DNA of 64,000 nt from NCBI GenBank assembly GCA_040779335.1, contig JBFONV010000006.1, forward strand, positions 1 to 64,000, in the 5' to 3' direction. Under the pieces are notes generated by a model. It searched no databases. It was not told the origin of the DNA and was given only the letters and a program-made list of their open reading frames with translations. This DNA comes from JBFONV01 sp040779335. Lineage in GTDB: Bacteria; Pseudomonadota; Gammaproteobacteria; Enterobacterales; Alteromonadaceae. Below are positions 9,357 to 18,219 of the stretch, piece after piece (positions within the stretch are counted from its first letter, which is position 1; each line of letters starts with the position of its first letter). The translations under genes were made by a program, and so were the position numbers.

Positions 9357-9440
9357 ATGATCATTAATCATACAATCAATCACTATCCTTTAAAAATATC
9401 TGTTAACCTAAGTGCTACTAGAGTATTCATAACGATATAG
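9357..9440 (+). CDS. Possible 27-codon leader ORF
   Basis: A short frame (start MIINHTINHYPLK) begins with ATG ten bases after AGAGG, a good ribosome site, and ends 15 bases before the symporter start. It may be a leader peptide or chance. The peptide has no signal sequence and I recognise no homologue. Confidence 0.25.
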   Translation: MIINHTINHYPLKISVNLSATRVFITI

Positions 9441-9455
9441 CAGAAGAGACACTTT

Positions 9456-10931
9456 ATGACCTGGCGATTATTAGCATTATCTTCACTTATGTATTCACAT
9501 CAATCTCACGCCAGCATCGATAATAGCATTAACCAAATATTGACCCCGGTAGCTAACCTGTTTGTTGAAATTATTTTTTATTCCATCCCCGTAGCAGACA
9601 CCTATGTACCACTCATTGTTATCTGGTTAGTTATCGCCGCCATTGCGTTCACTTGCTATTTTAAGTTCATCAACATCAAAGGGTTTGGGCATTCAATCAA
9701 AGTGATCAAAGGGGATTTTTTTGATCCTAATGATCCCGGTGAAGTTAGCCACTTTCAAGCACTGACTACTGCACTTTCCGGCACCGTTGGTTTAGGTAAC
9801 ATAGCAGGAGTTGCTATCGCTGTTTCCATTGGCGGTCCTGGGGCTACTTTTTGGATGATGGTCGCTGGCTTCATGGGCATGTCGACCAAGTTTTTAGAAT
9901 GTACGCTCGGGGTTAAATATCGCCACATCACACATCAAGGCAAAGTGTTGGGTGGTCCTATGTATTATCTAAAAGACGGTCTCGCCGCTTTAGGCTATAA
10001 AAAATTAGGAAAGAGTCTTGCGGTATTTTTCGCTATTTGTTGTGTCACTGCCTCTTTATGCGGTAGTAACATGTTGCAATCTAATCAAGCGTACCAACAA
10101 TTTGTCATCGCTATGGGCGGTTCCGATAGCTTCTGGGTGGACAAAGGCTGGCTATTCGGCTCAATACTTGCCGCACTTATTGGCGCTATCATTATTGGTG
10201 GTATACGCAGCATTGCGAAAGTGACCGAAAAAATAGTGCCGCTAATGGCCGGCATATACGTAAGCGCAGCATTGTTTATTGTGTTGGTGAATTATAATGA
10301 AATCCCTCACGCGTTTACCTTAATTTTTAATGGTGCTTTTAATGTTGAAGGCGTGACTGGCGGTATTATTGGGGTGATGATCCAAGGATTTAAACGGGCA
10401 ACATTCTCAAGCGAAGCTGGCGTAGGAGCCGCATCTATCGCTCATGCAACCGCGTCAACCAAAGAACCTATCCGCGAGGGCTATGTCGCGCTATTAGAGC
10501 CTTTCATTGATACTGTAGTGATCTGCACAATAACTGCATTGGTAATAGTGATCACCGGTGCCTACAGTACAGTAGATGGCATAGATGGTGTCGCATTAAC
10601 GTCACGAGCCTTTGCCAGTGTTATCTGGTGGTTTCCATATTTGTTAAGCGTTGCCGTTTTACTTTTTGCCATTTCCACGATGATATCTTGGGCCTATTAT
10701 GGCTCCATCGCATGGGGATTTCTGGTCGGTAACGGCAAAAAGTTGGAATTAACCTATAAGTTCGTTTTTTGTTTGTGCACTGCTATTGGTGCATCTGTTA
10801 GCCTTGATGCCGTGATTGCTATTTCTGATTCAATGTTTTTTTCCATGGCTATCGCCAATATTTGTGGGCTCTACTTATTAGCGCCTCAAGTAAAGAGAGA
10901 CCTACTTACATATCAAAAGAAATACTGTTAA
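9456..10931 (+). CDS. Na+:alanine/glycine symporter, AGCS family
   Basis: The 491-residue protein imports small amino acids (alanine, glycine) with sodium across the inner membrane. Family hallmarks are GDFFDPNDPGEVSHFQALTT followed by ALSGTVGLGNIAGVAIAV near residue 105. Also typical are GGPGATFWMMVAGFMGMSTKF with ECTLGVKYR, and the late FKRATFSSEAGVGAASIAHA motif. About ten hydrophobic segments are visible. The N-terminus (RLLALSSLMYSHQSHA) resembles a signal peptide ahead of the usual first helix, as seen in other marine members. The start has GAAGAG nine bases upstream. A small frame with its own ribosome site lies immediately before it. Confidence 0.93.
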   Translation: MTWRLLALSSLMYSHQSHASIDNSINQILTPVANLFVEIIFYSIPVADTYVPLIVIWLVIAAIAFTCYFKFINIKGFGHSIKVIKGDFFDPNDPGEVSHFQALTTALSGTVGLGNIAGVAIAVSIGGPGATFWMMVAGFMGMSTKFLECTLGVKYRHITHQGKVLGGPMYYLKDGLAALGYKKLGKSLAVFFAICCVTASLCGSNMLQSNQAYQQFVIAMGGSDSFWVDKGWLFGSILAALIGAIIIGGIRSIAKVTEKIVPLMAGIYVSAALFIVLVNYNEIPHAFTLIFNGAFNVEGVTGGIIGVMIQGFKRATFSSEAGVGAASIAHATASTKEPIREGYVALLEPFIDTVVICTITALVIVITGAYSTVDGIDGVALTSRAFASVIWWFPYLLSVAVLLFAISTMISWAYYGSIAWGFLVGNGKKLELTYKFVFCLCTAIGASVSLDAVIAISDSMFFSMAIANICGLYLLAPQVKRDLLTYQKKYC

Positions 10932-10993
10932 TAATATAAATATCAAGTGATTGCTTAATGTGCTAATACTTATATCGATAGTTAACGTCTATG

Positions 10994-11013
10994 ATTAATG
11001 AATAGTCATTAAT
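10994..11013. promoter_or_regulatory. Palindromic site before the GGDEF-EAL gene
   Basis: Two perfect 8-base arms (ATTAATGA and TCATTAAT) are separated by ATAG. It lies about 70 bases before the start of the GAF-GGDEF-EAL gene and could be an operator. It could equally be a chance AT-rich palindrome. Confidence 0.25.
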
Positions 11014-11080
11014 TTTCCTCTTTGTATGCTAAGTTATGTTAACAAATAATAATAAATTAAACTGCTAAGGGAGACCGCCA

Positions 11081-13480
11081 TTGCAAAAATACCCAGTCCC
11101 CGACAATGAAATTGAACGACTCGCGACTCTGCGATCATTAGATATTCTTGATACTCCGCCAGATGAAAGGTTTGATCGCATCACTCGTATTGCTGCAGCA
11201 GTGTTTGATGTTGATTGCGCATTTGTTTCACTGGTTGATGCAGATCGCCAATGGTTTAAGTCTTCAACATTACCATCTATTAAAGAAACGCCTCGAGCAG
11301 ATTCAATATGCAACCACGCCATATTAGGATATGCGCCTTATATTGTTGAAGACACTTTATTAGAGCCATCACTACATAACATCGAACTAGTCTCTAGCGA
11401 GCCTCATGTAAGATTTTACGCTGGCATACCGTTAACAGTGAAAGGTCAATATAATGTTGGCACTCTATGCATTCTCGACACTAAACCGAGAAAATTTAGT
11501 AAAAAAGACATTAAAGTCTTGACTGATTTAGCCACTATCGTTTTGTCAGCAATAAATGCAACTGAGTTAAGAAAAACCACAGCACAGTTGTATGAGTCCG
11601 AAAAAATATTATTGCAGGTAGCTCAGCAATTAAAAGAAAATGAACGCATCAATAGTATCCGCAATGAAACTTTAGAACGGATAGTTAACTCTCAACCTTT
11701 AACCAATATCCTTGAATCAATCATTAAAAGTGTCGAGTTAGAATACCCAAAAATGAAATGTAGTATTTTATTACTGGACAAGTCTGGACAATATTTTGAG
11801 CAAGCAATAGGGCCTAGTCTGCCCGATTTTTATAATCAAGCCATCAAAGGTTTAGAAATAAACTATGGCGTTGGCTCATGTGGTACAGCAGCTTTTATTG
11901 GTGAAAGAGTGGTTATAGAAGACATAGCGGCTCATCCTTTTTGGGCAGCATTTACTGACCTAACCAATAAAGCCAGTTTAGCTGCCTGTTGGTCTGAGCC
12001 GATTATCAACTCAAAATCACAAGTATTAGGCACTTTTGGTATATACCACCATGAGGTTTGTAAACCCTCAGCAAGTGATTATAAGCTAATTGAACAATCA
12101 GCTCACTTAGCCAGTATTGCCATAGAACGCGAACAAACCAATGATATTATCAAGCGACAAGCCAATTACGATAGTTTAACCAAACTCCCTAATCGCAGTA
12201 TGATGCGAGAACATTTAAATATGGCGATCCATAACGCCCATCGGCATCAACAAAAATTGGCGGTCATTTTTATCGATCTCGATCATTTCAAAGATGTTAA
12301 CGACACATTAGGCCACGATATTGGCGATGCATTATTAATCGAAACCGCAAAGCGGCTGAAATTAGCCATTAGGGAAAACGATATTGTTGCTCGCTTAGGT
12401 GGGGACGAATTCGTTATTATACTTGTAGATATTGATGATGTTTACGGCGTAGAACTTGTCGCAGAACAACTAATAAAAAAGTTATCTAAACCCTACCAAC
12501 TCATGCAGAAAGTGGTACACAGCTCCGCGAGTTTGGGGATCACCATTTTTCCCGACGATGCAAGCGACATAGATAGTTTGTTAAAAAACGCCGATCAAGC
12601 CATGTATGGTGCTAAAGCACAAGGACGCAATGGCTACCATTATTTTACCGAGTCTATGCGAGAGCATGCGCATAATCGCGTTCAATTAATCGCAGATATA
12701 CGCACCGCCATTGAGAAAAAACAATTCCACTTAGTTTTTCAACCCATAGTAGACCTTAAAACCGGAGAGATAGCGAAAGCGGAAACACTTATTCGCTGGC
12801 AACATCCAGAAAAAGGCGCGATTAGCCCATTTGACTTTATTCCCCTTGCCGAAGAGACCGGGCTGATTATCGACATCAGTAATTGGATATTTCAACAAGT
12901 AGTACAACATCTTAGTTATTGGCGAAAAACATACTGTAGCAACTTACAGATAAGCATTAACACTTCCCCCGTGCAATATAGAGATGGTGAAAATAGCATA
13001 AGCCAATGGTTATTTTGGTTACAAAAATCAAAATTATCGCCTGAAGCGATAGCGATAGAAATTACCGAAAATTTACTCATGGAATCAGAAAACTACGTAG
13101 CAGATAAATTAGCGAAATTTCGCCATGCTGGTATCTCAATATCAATCGATGACTTTGGCACTGGCTATTCATCTTTTTCCTATTTGAAAAGCTTTCAAAC
13201 CGATTACTTAAAAATTGATAAAAGTTTTGTACAAAATATGTCTTTAGATAGTCAAGATATGGTCTTATGTGAAGCCATTATAGTCATGGCTAAAAAACTT
13301 AATATTCAAGTAATTGCCGAAGGTATTGAAACTGAAGAACAAAAAAGACTATTACAAAAAATAGGCTGCGATTATGCTCAAGGTTATTTGTTTTCTCGTC
13401 CGATTCCGGCAGATGAATTTGAAGCTCTGTTAAGCCAAAAAAATACTCATCAACACTCAACAAGCGTTAAAAAGCCTTAA
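11081..13480 (+). CDS. GAF-GAF-GGDEF-EAL c-di-GMP signalling protein
   Basis: The 799-residue cytoplasmic protein begins with a GAF domain (about 5-165, with DRQWFKS) and a second GAF domain (about 205-355). A GGDEF domain (about 370-525) and an EAL domain (about 540-790) follow. The cyclase motif RLGGDEF lies near 440 with an RENDIVARL inhibitory RxxD site before it. The phosphodiesterase part keeps QPIVDL, ETLIRW (Thr in place of the usual Ala of EAL), EITENLL, DDFGTGYSS, KIDKSFV, EGIETEEQ and QGYLFSRP. Both activities are therefore possible. There is no membrane segment. Translation starts at TTG 11081, eight bases after a GGGAG ribosome site; no ATG alternative keeps the first GAF domain. 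Confidence 0.92.
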   Translation: MQKYPVPDNEIERLATLRSLDILDTPPDERFDRITRIAAAVFDVDCAFVSLVDADRQWFKSSTLPSIKETPRADSICNHAILGYAPYIVEDTLLEPSLHNIELVSSEPHVRFYAGIPLTVKGQYNVGTLCILDTKPRKFSKKDIKVLTDLATIVLSAINATELRKTTAQLYESEKILLQVAQQLKENERINSIRNETLERIVNSQPLTNILESIIKSVELEYPKMKCSILLLDKSGQYFEQAIGPSLPDFYNQAIKGLEINYGVGSCGTAAFIGERVVIEDIAAHPFWAAFTDLTNKASLAACWSEPIINSKSQVLGTFGIYHHEVCKPSASDYKLIEQSAHLASIAIEREQTNDIIKRQANYDSLTKLPNRSMMREHLNMAIHNAHRHQQKLAVIFIDLDHFKDVNDTLGHDIGDALLIETAKRLKLAIRENDIVARLGGDEFVIILVDIDDVYGVELVAEQLIKKLSKPYQLMQKVVHSSASLGITIFPDDASDIDSLLKNADQAMYGAKAQGRNGYHYFTESMREHAHNRVQLIADIRTAIEKKQFHLVFQPIVDLKTGEIAKAETLIRWQHPEKGAISPFDFIPLAEETGLIIDISNWIFQQVVQHLSYWRKTYCSNLQISINTSPVQYRDGENSISQWLFWLQKSKLSPEAIAIEITENLLMESENYVADKLAKFRHAGISISIDDFGTGYSSFSYLKSFQTDYLKIDKSFVQNMSLDSQDMVLCEAIIVMAKKLNIQVIAEGIETEEQKRLLQKIGCDYAQGYLFSRPIPADEFEALLSQKNTHQHSTSVKKP

Positions 13481-13571
13481 AAAAACTTCTTAGCAATTGA
13501 ACCTTTCCAACAATGTCGTCAAAGCAAACTTTATCCGCAATACCAATAGCATGAATTAACCGAGAGTATAG

Positions 13572-15056
13572 TTAGCGATGCGAGATCATGGTTAAGCACA
13601 TATTTAAATGCTCAATAAGAAAAGAATATTGAGAAAAATTATCGTCTGTAATGCTTTGAGACTTGCCAAACACCTGAGCACTAATAACACCAACAACTTT
13701 TTGGCCTATTTTTACTGGTGCAAAGCAGATAGCGCCCTCTCCTATCATAGAAGCAATATCGCGAGTCACTAAATTACGCCATTTCACCTCATGATAATCA
13801 TTGATTAAAACCGCATGTTTGTTGTCAATGACATCAGCAATAACATTCGCACTTTCTCTAATTTGAACAACGGCTGAATATTCTTCTTCTCGTCCTAATT
13901 TATCAAAAGAATATCGGGACTTAACATGTTTTTTTCCTTCAGCGATCATTAAAAAAGTACTGCGTTCAAATCCTAAAATAGCACTTATGCTTTTCAAAGT
14001 AATATGCAAAAATTCATTAAAGTCTTTCGATTTACTAGTCAGTCGAGTCAGTTCTTGAACCGCCATGATCAAAGCCATTTCTTGGCTCATACCAGCAGAC
14101 GCGCCCCCGCCTTGTAGTTGGCCAAAATCGCCAATAGTAGGCAAAGGTTTTATCAAATCTTTTAAGGCAAACGCGCCATAGGATTGCAACAGATTAATGG
14201 CTTGCTCTCGTGTTTGCTCAATATTCGCTTTTAAACGTCGCACCGATATGTTCATTACCGCAGCAATTTGTTCCAACAAGGTATTAAATTCTTCACTCGA
14301 TTGCGGGGGCTGTTCTATAAAGCCACTCAGCTTATCGGCATAATAGATGATCCGCATTTCAACTGTTCTACTTTGTGGGTCATCCAAAGATTTCACTAGC
14401 AAATCCCCTAAATTCCATGATTTTGCTAAACCTTTGCTAAGTTCGTTAAAGCTCGTACCTATTGTCTTTATACACTGTTGTTCAAATTGTTCGGGCGGTA
14501 AATTAGCAGCCTTAATCAATTCCTCTGTTTCTTCGCTTCCAGTGCTCCAAAAAGCAGTTTCGCCAATACGATACATCATCGCGGCTAAGTATACTTCTTC
14601 TTGAGTATCATCGGCATAATCGGGCACCATCATTTTCGCCAATAATCCCGCATAAAATGAATTCGCCATGAGCCTAGTTAAACGCGTATAAACAGGCACT
14701 GTTAAATTTTTACTTTTTAACAGACCGTCTACTATTCGGGAAGTTAAGCAAATATTCTTAACAGAATGGATCCCCAAAACGACACTGGCACGTGACACTG
14801 TGGTCACCTTTTTAACGCCAATACGTTGCACACTATTGGCGACTTTTAGGATACAAGAAGACAATGCCTGATCATGTAAGATGGCATGACTCAACTTGGG
14901 TAGCGAAGAAACGTCATCCTCAGAGAATTTATCGAGCATCTTTGCTGTTGAGGTGATCGCTGGTAATTCAGTTTTAGCAATCAGCTCGATCCAATGGTCA
15001 GCTGTTTTATGCATATTATTATCCATTAAGCGTAGTTTGACATTGATGCTCAACAC
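13572..15056 (-). CDS. HDOD domain protein with C-terminal GAF domain
   Basis: The N-terminal half (about 25-225) is an HDOD domain, a relative of HD phosphohydrolases that lacks the metal ligands and acts in signalling. LPAITSTAKMLDKFSEDD, KLSHAILHDQALSSCILKVAN and ASVVLGIHSVKNICL are typical. The C-terminal 160 residues form a GAF domain (ERSTFLMIAEGKKHVKSRY to APVKIGQKVVGVISAQ). Such proteins link to c-di-GMP or chemotaxis outputs, but the partner is unknown. The start is uncertain. GTG 15056 sits directly after AAGGA, while ATG 15026 (MDNNMHKTADHW) fits the family better but has no ribosome site. It converges with the GGDEF-EAL gene. Confidence 0.85.
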   Translation of the reverse strand: MLSINVKLRLMDNNMHKTADHWIELIAKTELPAITSTAKMLDKFSEDDVSSLPKLSHAILHDQALSSCILKVANSVQRIGVKKVTTVSRASVVLGIHSVKNICLTSRIVDGLLKSKNLTVPVYTRLTRLMANSFYAGLLAKMMVPDYADDTQEEVYLAAMMYRIGETAFWSTGSEETEELIKAANLPPEQFEQQCIKTIGTSFNELSKGLAKSWNLGDLLVKSLDDPQSRTVEMRIIYYADKLSGFIEQPPQSSEEFNTLLEQIAAVMNISVRRLKANIEQTREQAINLLQSYGAFALKDLIKPLPTIGDFGQLQGGGASAGMSQEMALIMAVQELTRLTSKSKDFNEFLHITLKSISAILGFERSTFLMIAEGKKHVKSRYSFDKLGREEEYSAVVQIRESANVIADVIDNKHAVLINDYHEVKWRNLVTRDIASMIGEGAICFAPVKIGQKVVGVISAQVFGKSQSITDDNFSQYSFLIEHLNMCLTMISHR

Positions 15057-15337
15057 TCCTTATCGGGCACCCTATCAACATTATAGTGTCATTATTGAGA
15101 ATGAATTAATCATTTTAACCTTAATTTTTATCTGCGACTTTATACCGAAACGGTTAAAAAGTCAGTGTTGCAATGAATAATTCCCTCAACATCACTGAAA
15201 TAAACGACTAACGCTATTAATTACCTCGTAAAAATAAATACGTTAAATAGACAAAAACACGCGACTATTGCCGACTTTTAATGTAAAAATATTGTTAATA
15301 TAATATTAATGAAAAATAACAGCATTGGAGTGATGCC

Positions 15338-16678
15338 ATGAAGCTTGTTTGGCAAACGCTATTACTAATATCAACGTTACTGGCTCAACAGTCGCACGCA
15401 GCAACAACAGTACAAGACGTAAATGCATTCACATTAGATAACGGCATGAAAATCATGGTGTTAGAGGACAGCTCGATTCCAAATGCTAATATGTATGTAT
15501 TTTGGCGAGTGGGTTCTCGCAACGAATACCCGGGAATAACAGGGCTTTCTCATTTTTTTGAGCATATGATGTTTAATGGCGCTAAAAAATATGGCCCAAA
15601 AATGTTTGACCAAACCATGGAAGCAGCTGGTGGCAGTAACAATGCTTACACCACAGAAAACATAACGGTATATAGTAATTGGTTTCCAACCAGTGCGATG
15701 GAAACGATCTTTGCATTAGAAGCGGACCGTATTGAACATTTAGCGATAGATCAAAAAATGCTGGACAGCGAACGTGAAGTTGTTAGTTCAGAGCGTACTA
15801 CAGGGTTAGAGAATTCAAATTTTCGTGCTATATGGGAAGAAGTAAAAGGTGCAGCTTTTCGAGCACACCCCTACAGTTGGTCGGTCATTGGTCATGCATC
15901 CGACATTGAAAACTGGCGTTTAGACGACTTAAAGCAATACCATAAAACCTATTATGCCCCCAACAATGCAGTGGTGGTCATTGCTGGTGATGTAAAAGTT
16001 GCAGACGTTAAAAAGCTTGCTCTACAATATTTCGCTCCTATTCCAGCTCAACCTAAACCTAGAGCCATTCACACCGTTGAACCCGAACAAAAAGGTGAGC
16101 GTCGGGTATATTTACAGAAAGAATCCGTAACTACCCCTAATATAATGATGGCTTATCATGTACCTAACACGCAGCATGAAGACCATTATGCGCTCGATAT
16201 TTTAAACAGTATTTTAGCCACCGGCAAAAGTTCACGTTTATACAATGCACTCATTAGCGAGCAACAATTAGCGAGTGATATTTTCACCTACCTACCAGAA
16301 ACTATAGATGCCAATCTATTTTACTTATACGGCGTCGCAGCTAAAGACGTCTCTGCACAAACGTTAGAAAAAGCAATGATTGCTGAAATTAATCGCATTA
16401 TAAAATCTGGCGTCACCGAAAAAGAGCTGCAAAAAGTGAAAAACCAAAAAATGGTTGAGTTCTACCGCACCATGTCGACCATTAATGGCAAGGCCGATAC
16501 CATAGGTTCTTACGAAATTTATTTTGGTGATTACCAAAAACTTTTCACCGCCCCGCAGTCGTATAACCAAGTGACTAACGCCGATATTCAACGAGTCGCC
16601 AAAACCTATTTAATAAAAGCCAATCGCACTGTTGGCATTTTATCAGCTCAAAAGGACAGCAATGATGCGGATCTTTAA
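15338..16678 (+). CDS. M16 family zinc metallopeptidase (active subunit)
   Basis: The 446-residue exported protein belongs to the pitrilysin/processing-peptidase family. A signal peptide (1-21, cut near SHAA) is followed by the inverted zinc motif H72-F-F-E75-H76 (in GLSHFFEHMMFNG). The third ligand is expected in the LDSEREVVSSER stretch about 75 residues on. It is half the length of a pitrilysin and equals one beta subunit of a two-subunit M16 enzyme. The next gene overlaps it by 17 bases and codes for a partner lacking the zinc motif, so the two probably form an active/inactive heterodimer in the periplasm. The start has TTGGAG nearby. Confidence 0.92.
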   Translation: MKLVWQTLLLISTLLAQQSHAATTVQDVNAFTLDNGMKIMVLEDSSIPNANMYVFWRVGSRNEYPGITGLSHFFEHMMFNGAKKYGPKMFDQTMEAAGGSNNAYTTENITVYSNWFPTSAMETIFALEADRIEHLAIDQKMLDSEREVVSSERTTGLENSNFRAIWEEVKGAAFRAHPYSWSVIGHASDIENWRLDDLKQYHKTYYAPNNAVVVIAGDVKVADVKKLALQYFAPIPAQPKPRAIHTVEPEQKGERRVYLQKESVTTPNIMMAYHVPNTQHEDHYALDILNSILATGKSSRLYNALISEQQLASDIFTYLPETIDANLFYLYGVAAKDVSAQTLEKAMIAEINRIIKSGVTEKELQKVKNQKMVEFYRTMSTINGKADTIGSYEIYFGDYQKLFTAPQSYNQVTNADIQRVAKTYLIKANRTVGILSAQKDSNDADL

Positions 16679-18053
16679 AACCCTTGCTCTAGTGAGCTTA
16701 ATTTTCACCAGCGTATCCAGCCATGGTGCATACCAGCTACCCAGCTACGAAAAACTAACCTTAGATAATGGCCTAACCTTATTTTTAATGGAACAACACG
16801 AAGTACCGTTAATCGATATCAGCATTGTCACTAAAGTGGGCGCAGTTAATGACGCAGCTCAATCTGGTCTAGCTAACATTACCGTTGAAAACTTAGTGTT
16901 AGGAACAAAATCGTTAACCAAAGCACGATTAGATGACCAACTCGACTATATTGGAGCTAGCCTATTTAGTTCAGCAAACCTAGAGTTTTCTCAACTGGGA
17001 GCTTCTTTCGCCAGTAAAGATCAACATCAAGTACTGCCGCTATTAAGTGAGATGGTTTTATCGCCACGCTTTGAACAAGCAGAATTTGATAAGTTTAAAA
17101 AACGTTATTTGTTGCAATTGGAACAAGCAAAAGAAAGTCCAAAATCGGTGATTAACCAATATTTTAATCGTTTAGTTTTTGGTGAAAATGGTTATGGTTC
17201 ATCAGTAACTGGCGACCATAAAAGTGTTAACAATATCACCTTGAGCGAAGTAAAAAATCACCACCACGCTTGGTATACTCCCAATAATAGCGCGGTAGTT
17301 GTTGTCGGTGATTTTGATAGCAAACAAATGAAATCACAGCTCAATGCCCTATTTGGCCAATGGCAAAAAGCGCCATTACCGCAACAGCCAACGTTACAGT
17401 TAGCGACAACACCTAAGCACTCTAAGCTGTTACTGGTTAATAAAAGCGATGCCATAGAAACAACTTTTTTGATTGGCGGCAAAGGCATTGCCCGTAACAA
17501 TCCGCACAGTGTTGGCATATCAGTTATTAACACTATTTTAGGAGCACGTTTTACCTCGTGGTTAAATGATGCGCTAAGAGTCAATGCCGGCCTAACCTAC
17601 GGCGCACGCAGTCGATTTGACGCTTATAGCCAAGCGGGTAACTTTTATATTTCCACCTTTACCAAAACGGCAACAACCATTGAAGCAGTAGATCTGGCCA
17701 TCGCCACATATAACAAATTGTGGGAACAAGGTATTGATGAGCAAACCTTGGCCTCAGCTAAAGCTTACGTTAAAGGGCAATTTCCACCGAAATTTGAAAC
17801 CTCGTCACAGCTCAACGCTTTGCTGGTCGATATGTACGGTTATGGCTTTGACGAGTCCTACATCAATACCTTTGAACAACAAGTTAATAGTTTAACACCA
17901 GAGCGAACCAAAGCCTTGATTACTAAATATTTTCCAAAAGAAAATTTACAATTTGTCTTAGTTGGCAAGGCCGATGAGATCAGAGAAAAAGTCACTAAGT
18001 ATGGTCAAGTTACCGAAGTGAACATTCAAGACGAGCAAATCAATATCTATTAA
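16662..18053 (+). CDS. M16 family peptidase-like protein (inactive partner)
   Basis: This exported M16-fold protein lacks the HxxEH zinc motif: the equivalent segment reads SGLANITVENLVLGTKS. It keeps the substrate-binding Arg/Tyr region VNAGLTYGARSRF near residue 320, which completes the active chamber in M16 heterodimers. With the preceding gene it resembles the beta/alpha pair of processing peptidases. The start is ATG 16662 (or ATG 16665), six bases after AAGGA and inside the end of the preceding gene, giving a signal peptide MMRIFKTLALVSLIF. The frame extends further upstream to 16632, but that adds a poor N-terminus. A clear terminator follows. Confidence 0.9.
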   Translation: MMRIFKTLALVSLIFTSVSSHGAYQLPSYEKLTLDNGLTLFLMEQHEVPLIDISIVTKVGAVNDAAQSGLANITVENLVLGTKSLTKARLDDQLDYIGASLFSSANLEFSQLGASFASKDQHQVLPLLSEMVLSPRFEQAEFDKFKKRYLLQLEQAKESPKSVINQYFNRLVFGENGYGSSVTGDHKSVNNITLSEVKNHHHAWYTPNNSAVVVVGDFDSKQMKSQLNALFGQWQKAPLPQQPTLQLATTPKHSKLLLVNKSDAIETTFLIGGKGIARNNPHSVGISVINTILGARFTSWLNDALRVNAGLTYGARSRFDAYSQAGNFYISTFTKTATTIEAVDLAIATYNKLWEQGIDEQTLASAKAYVKGQFPPKFETSSQLNALLVDMYGYGFDESYINTFEQQVNSLTPERTKALITKYFPKENLQFVLVGKADEIREKVTKYGQVTEVNIQDEQINIY

Positions 18054-18072
18054 TTAATTATCTCGTTAAATT

Positions 18073-18108
18073 GGCTCCATCACTGGTATTCGATGCTGGA
18101 GCCTTTTT
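18073..18108 (+). terminator. Rho-independent terminator of the M16 pair
   Basis: The stem GGCTCCA (18073-18079) pairs with TGGAGCC (18097-18103) and is followed by TTTTT. It ends the two-gene M16 unit. Confidence 0.8.
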
Positions 18109-18219
18109 CCTAAAGCTGATCAGGTATTCCTTCACTAAAACCCTTTTCATTATCAACAAGTGATCACATAATCTTGTTATCGAGATGAATAATGGTCGTT
18201 AATGATCAGGGGTGAAGTT

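Noticed and set aside
13572..15056. Reading the HDOD protein as an active HD phosphodiesterase
   Set aside because: The HD metal-ligand pattern is not present; HDOD domains are regarded as signalling domains without that activity.
16632..16661. Earlier start for the inactive M16 gene
   Set aside because: It adds residues without a signal-peptide character and lacks a ribosome site, whereas ATG 16662 has AAGGA six bases upstream.
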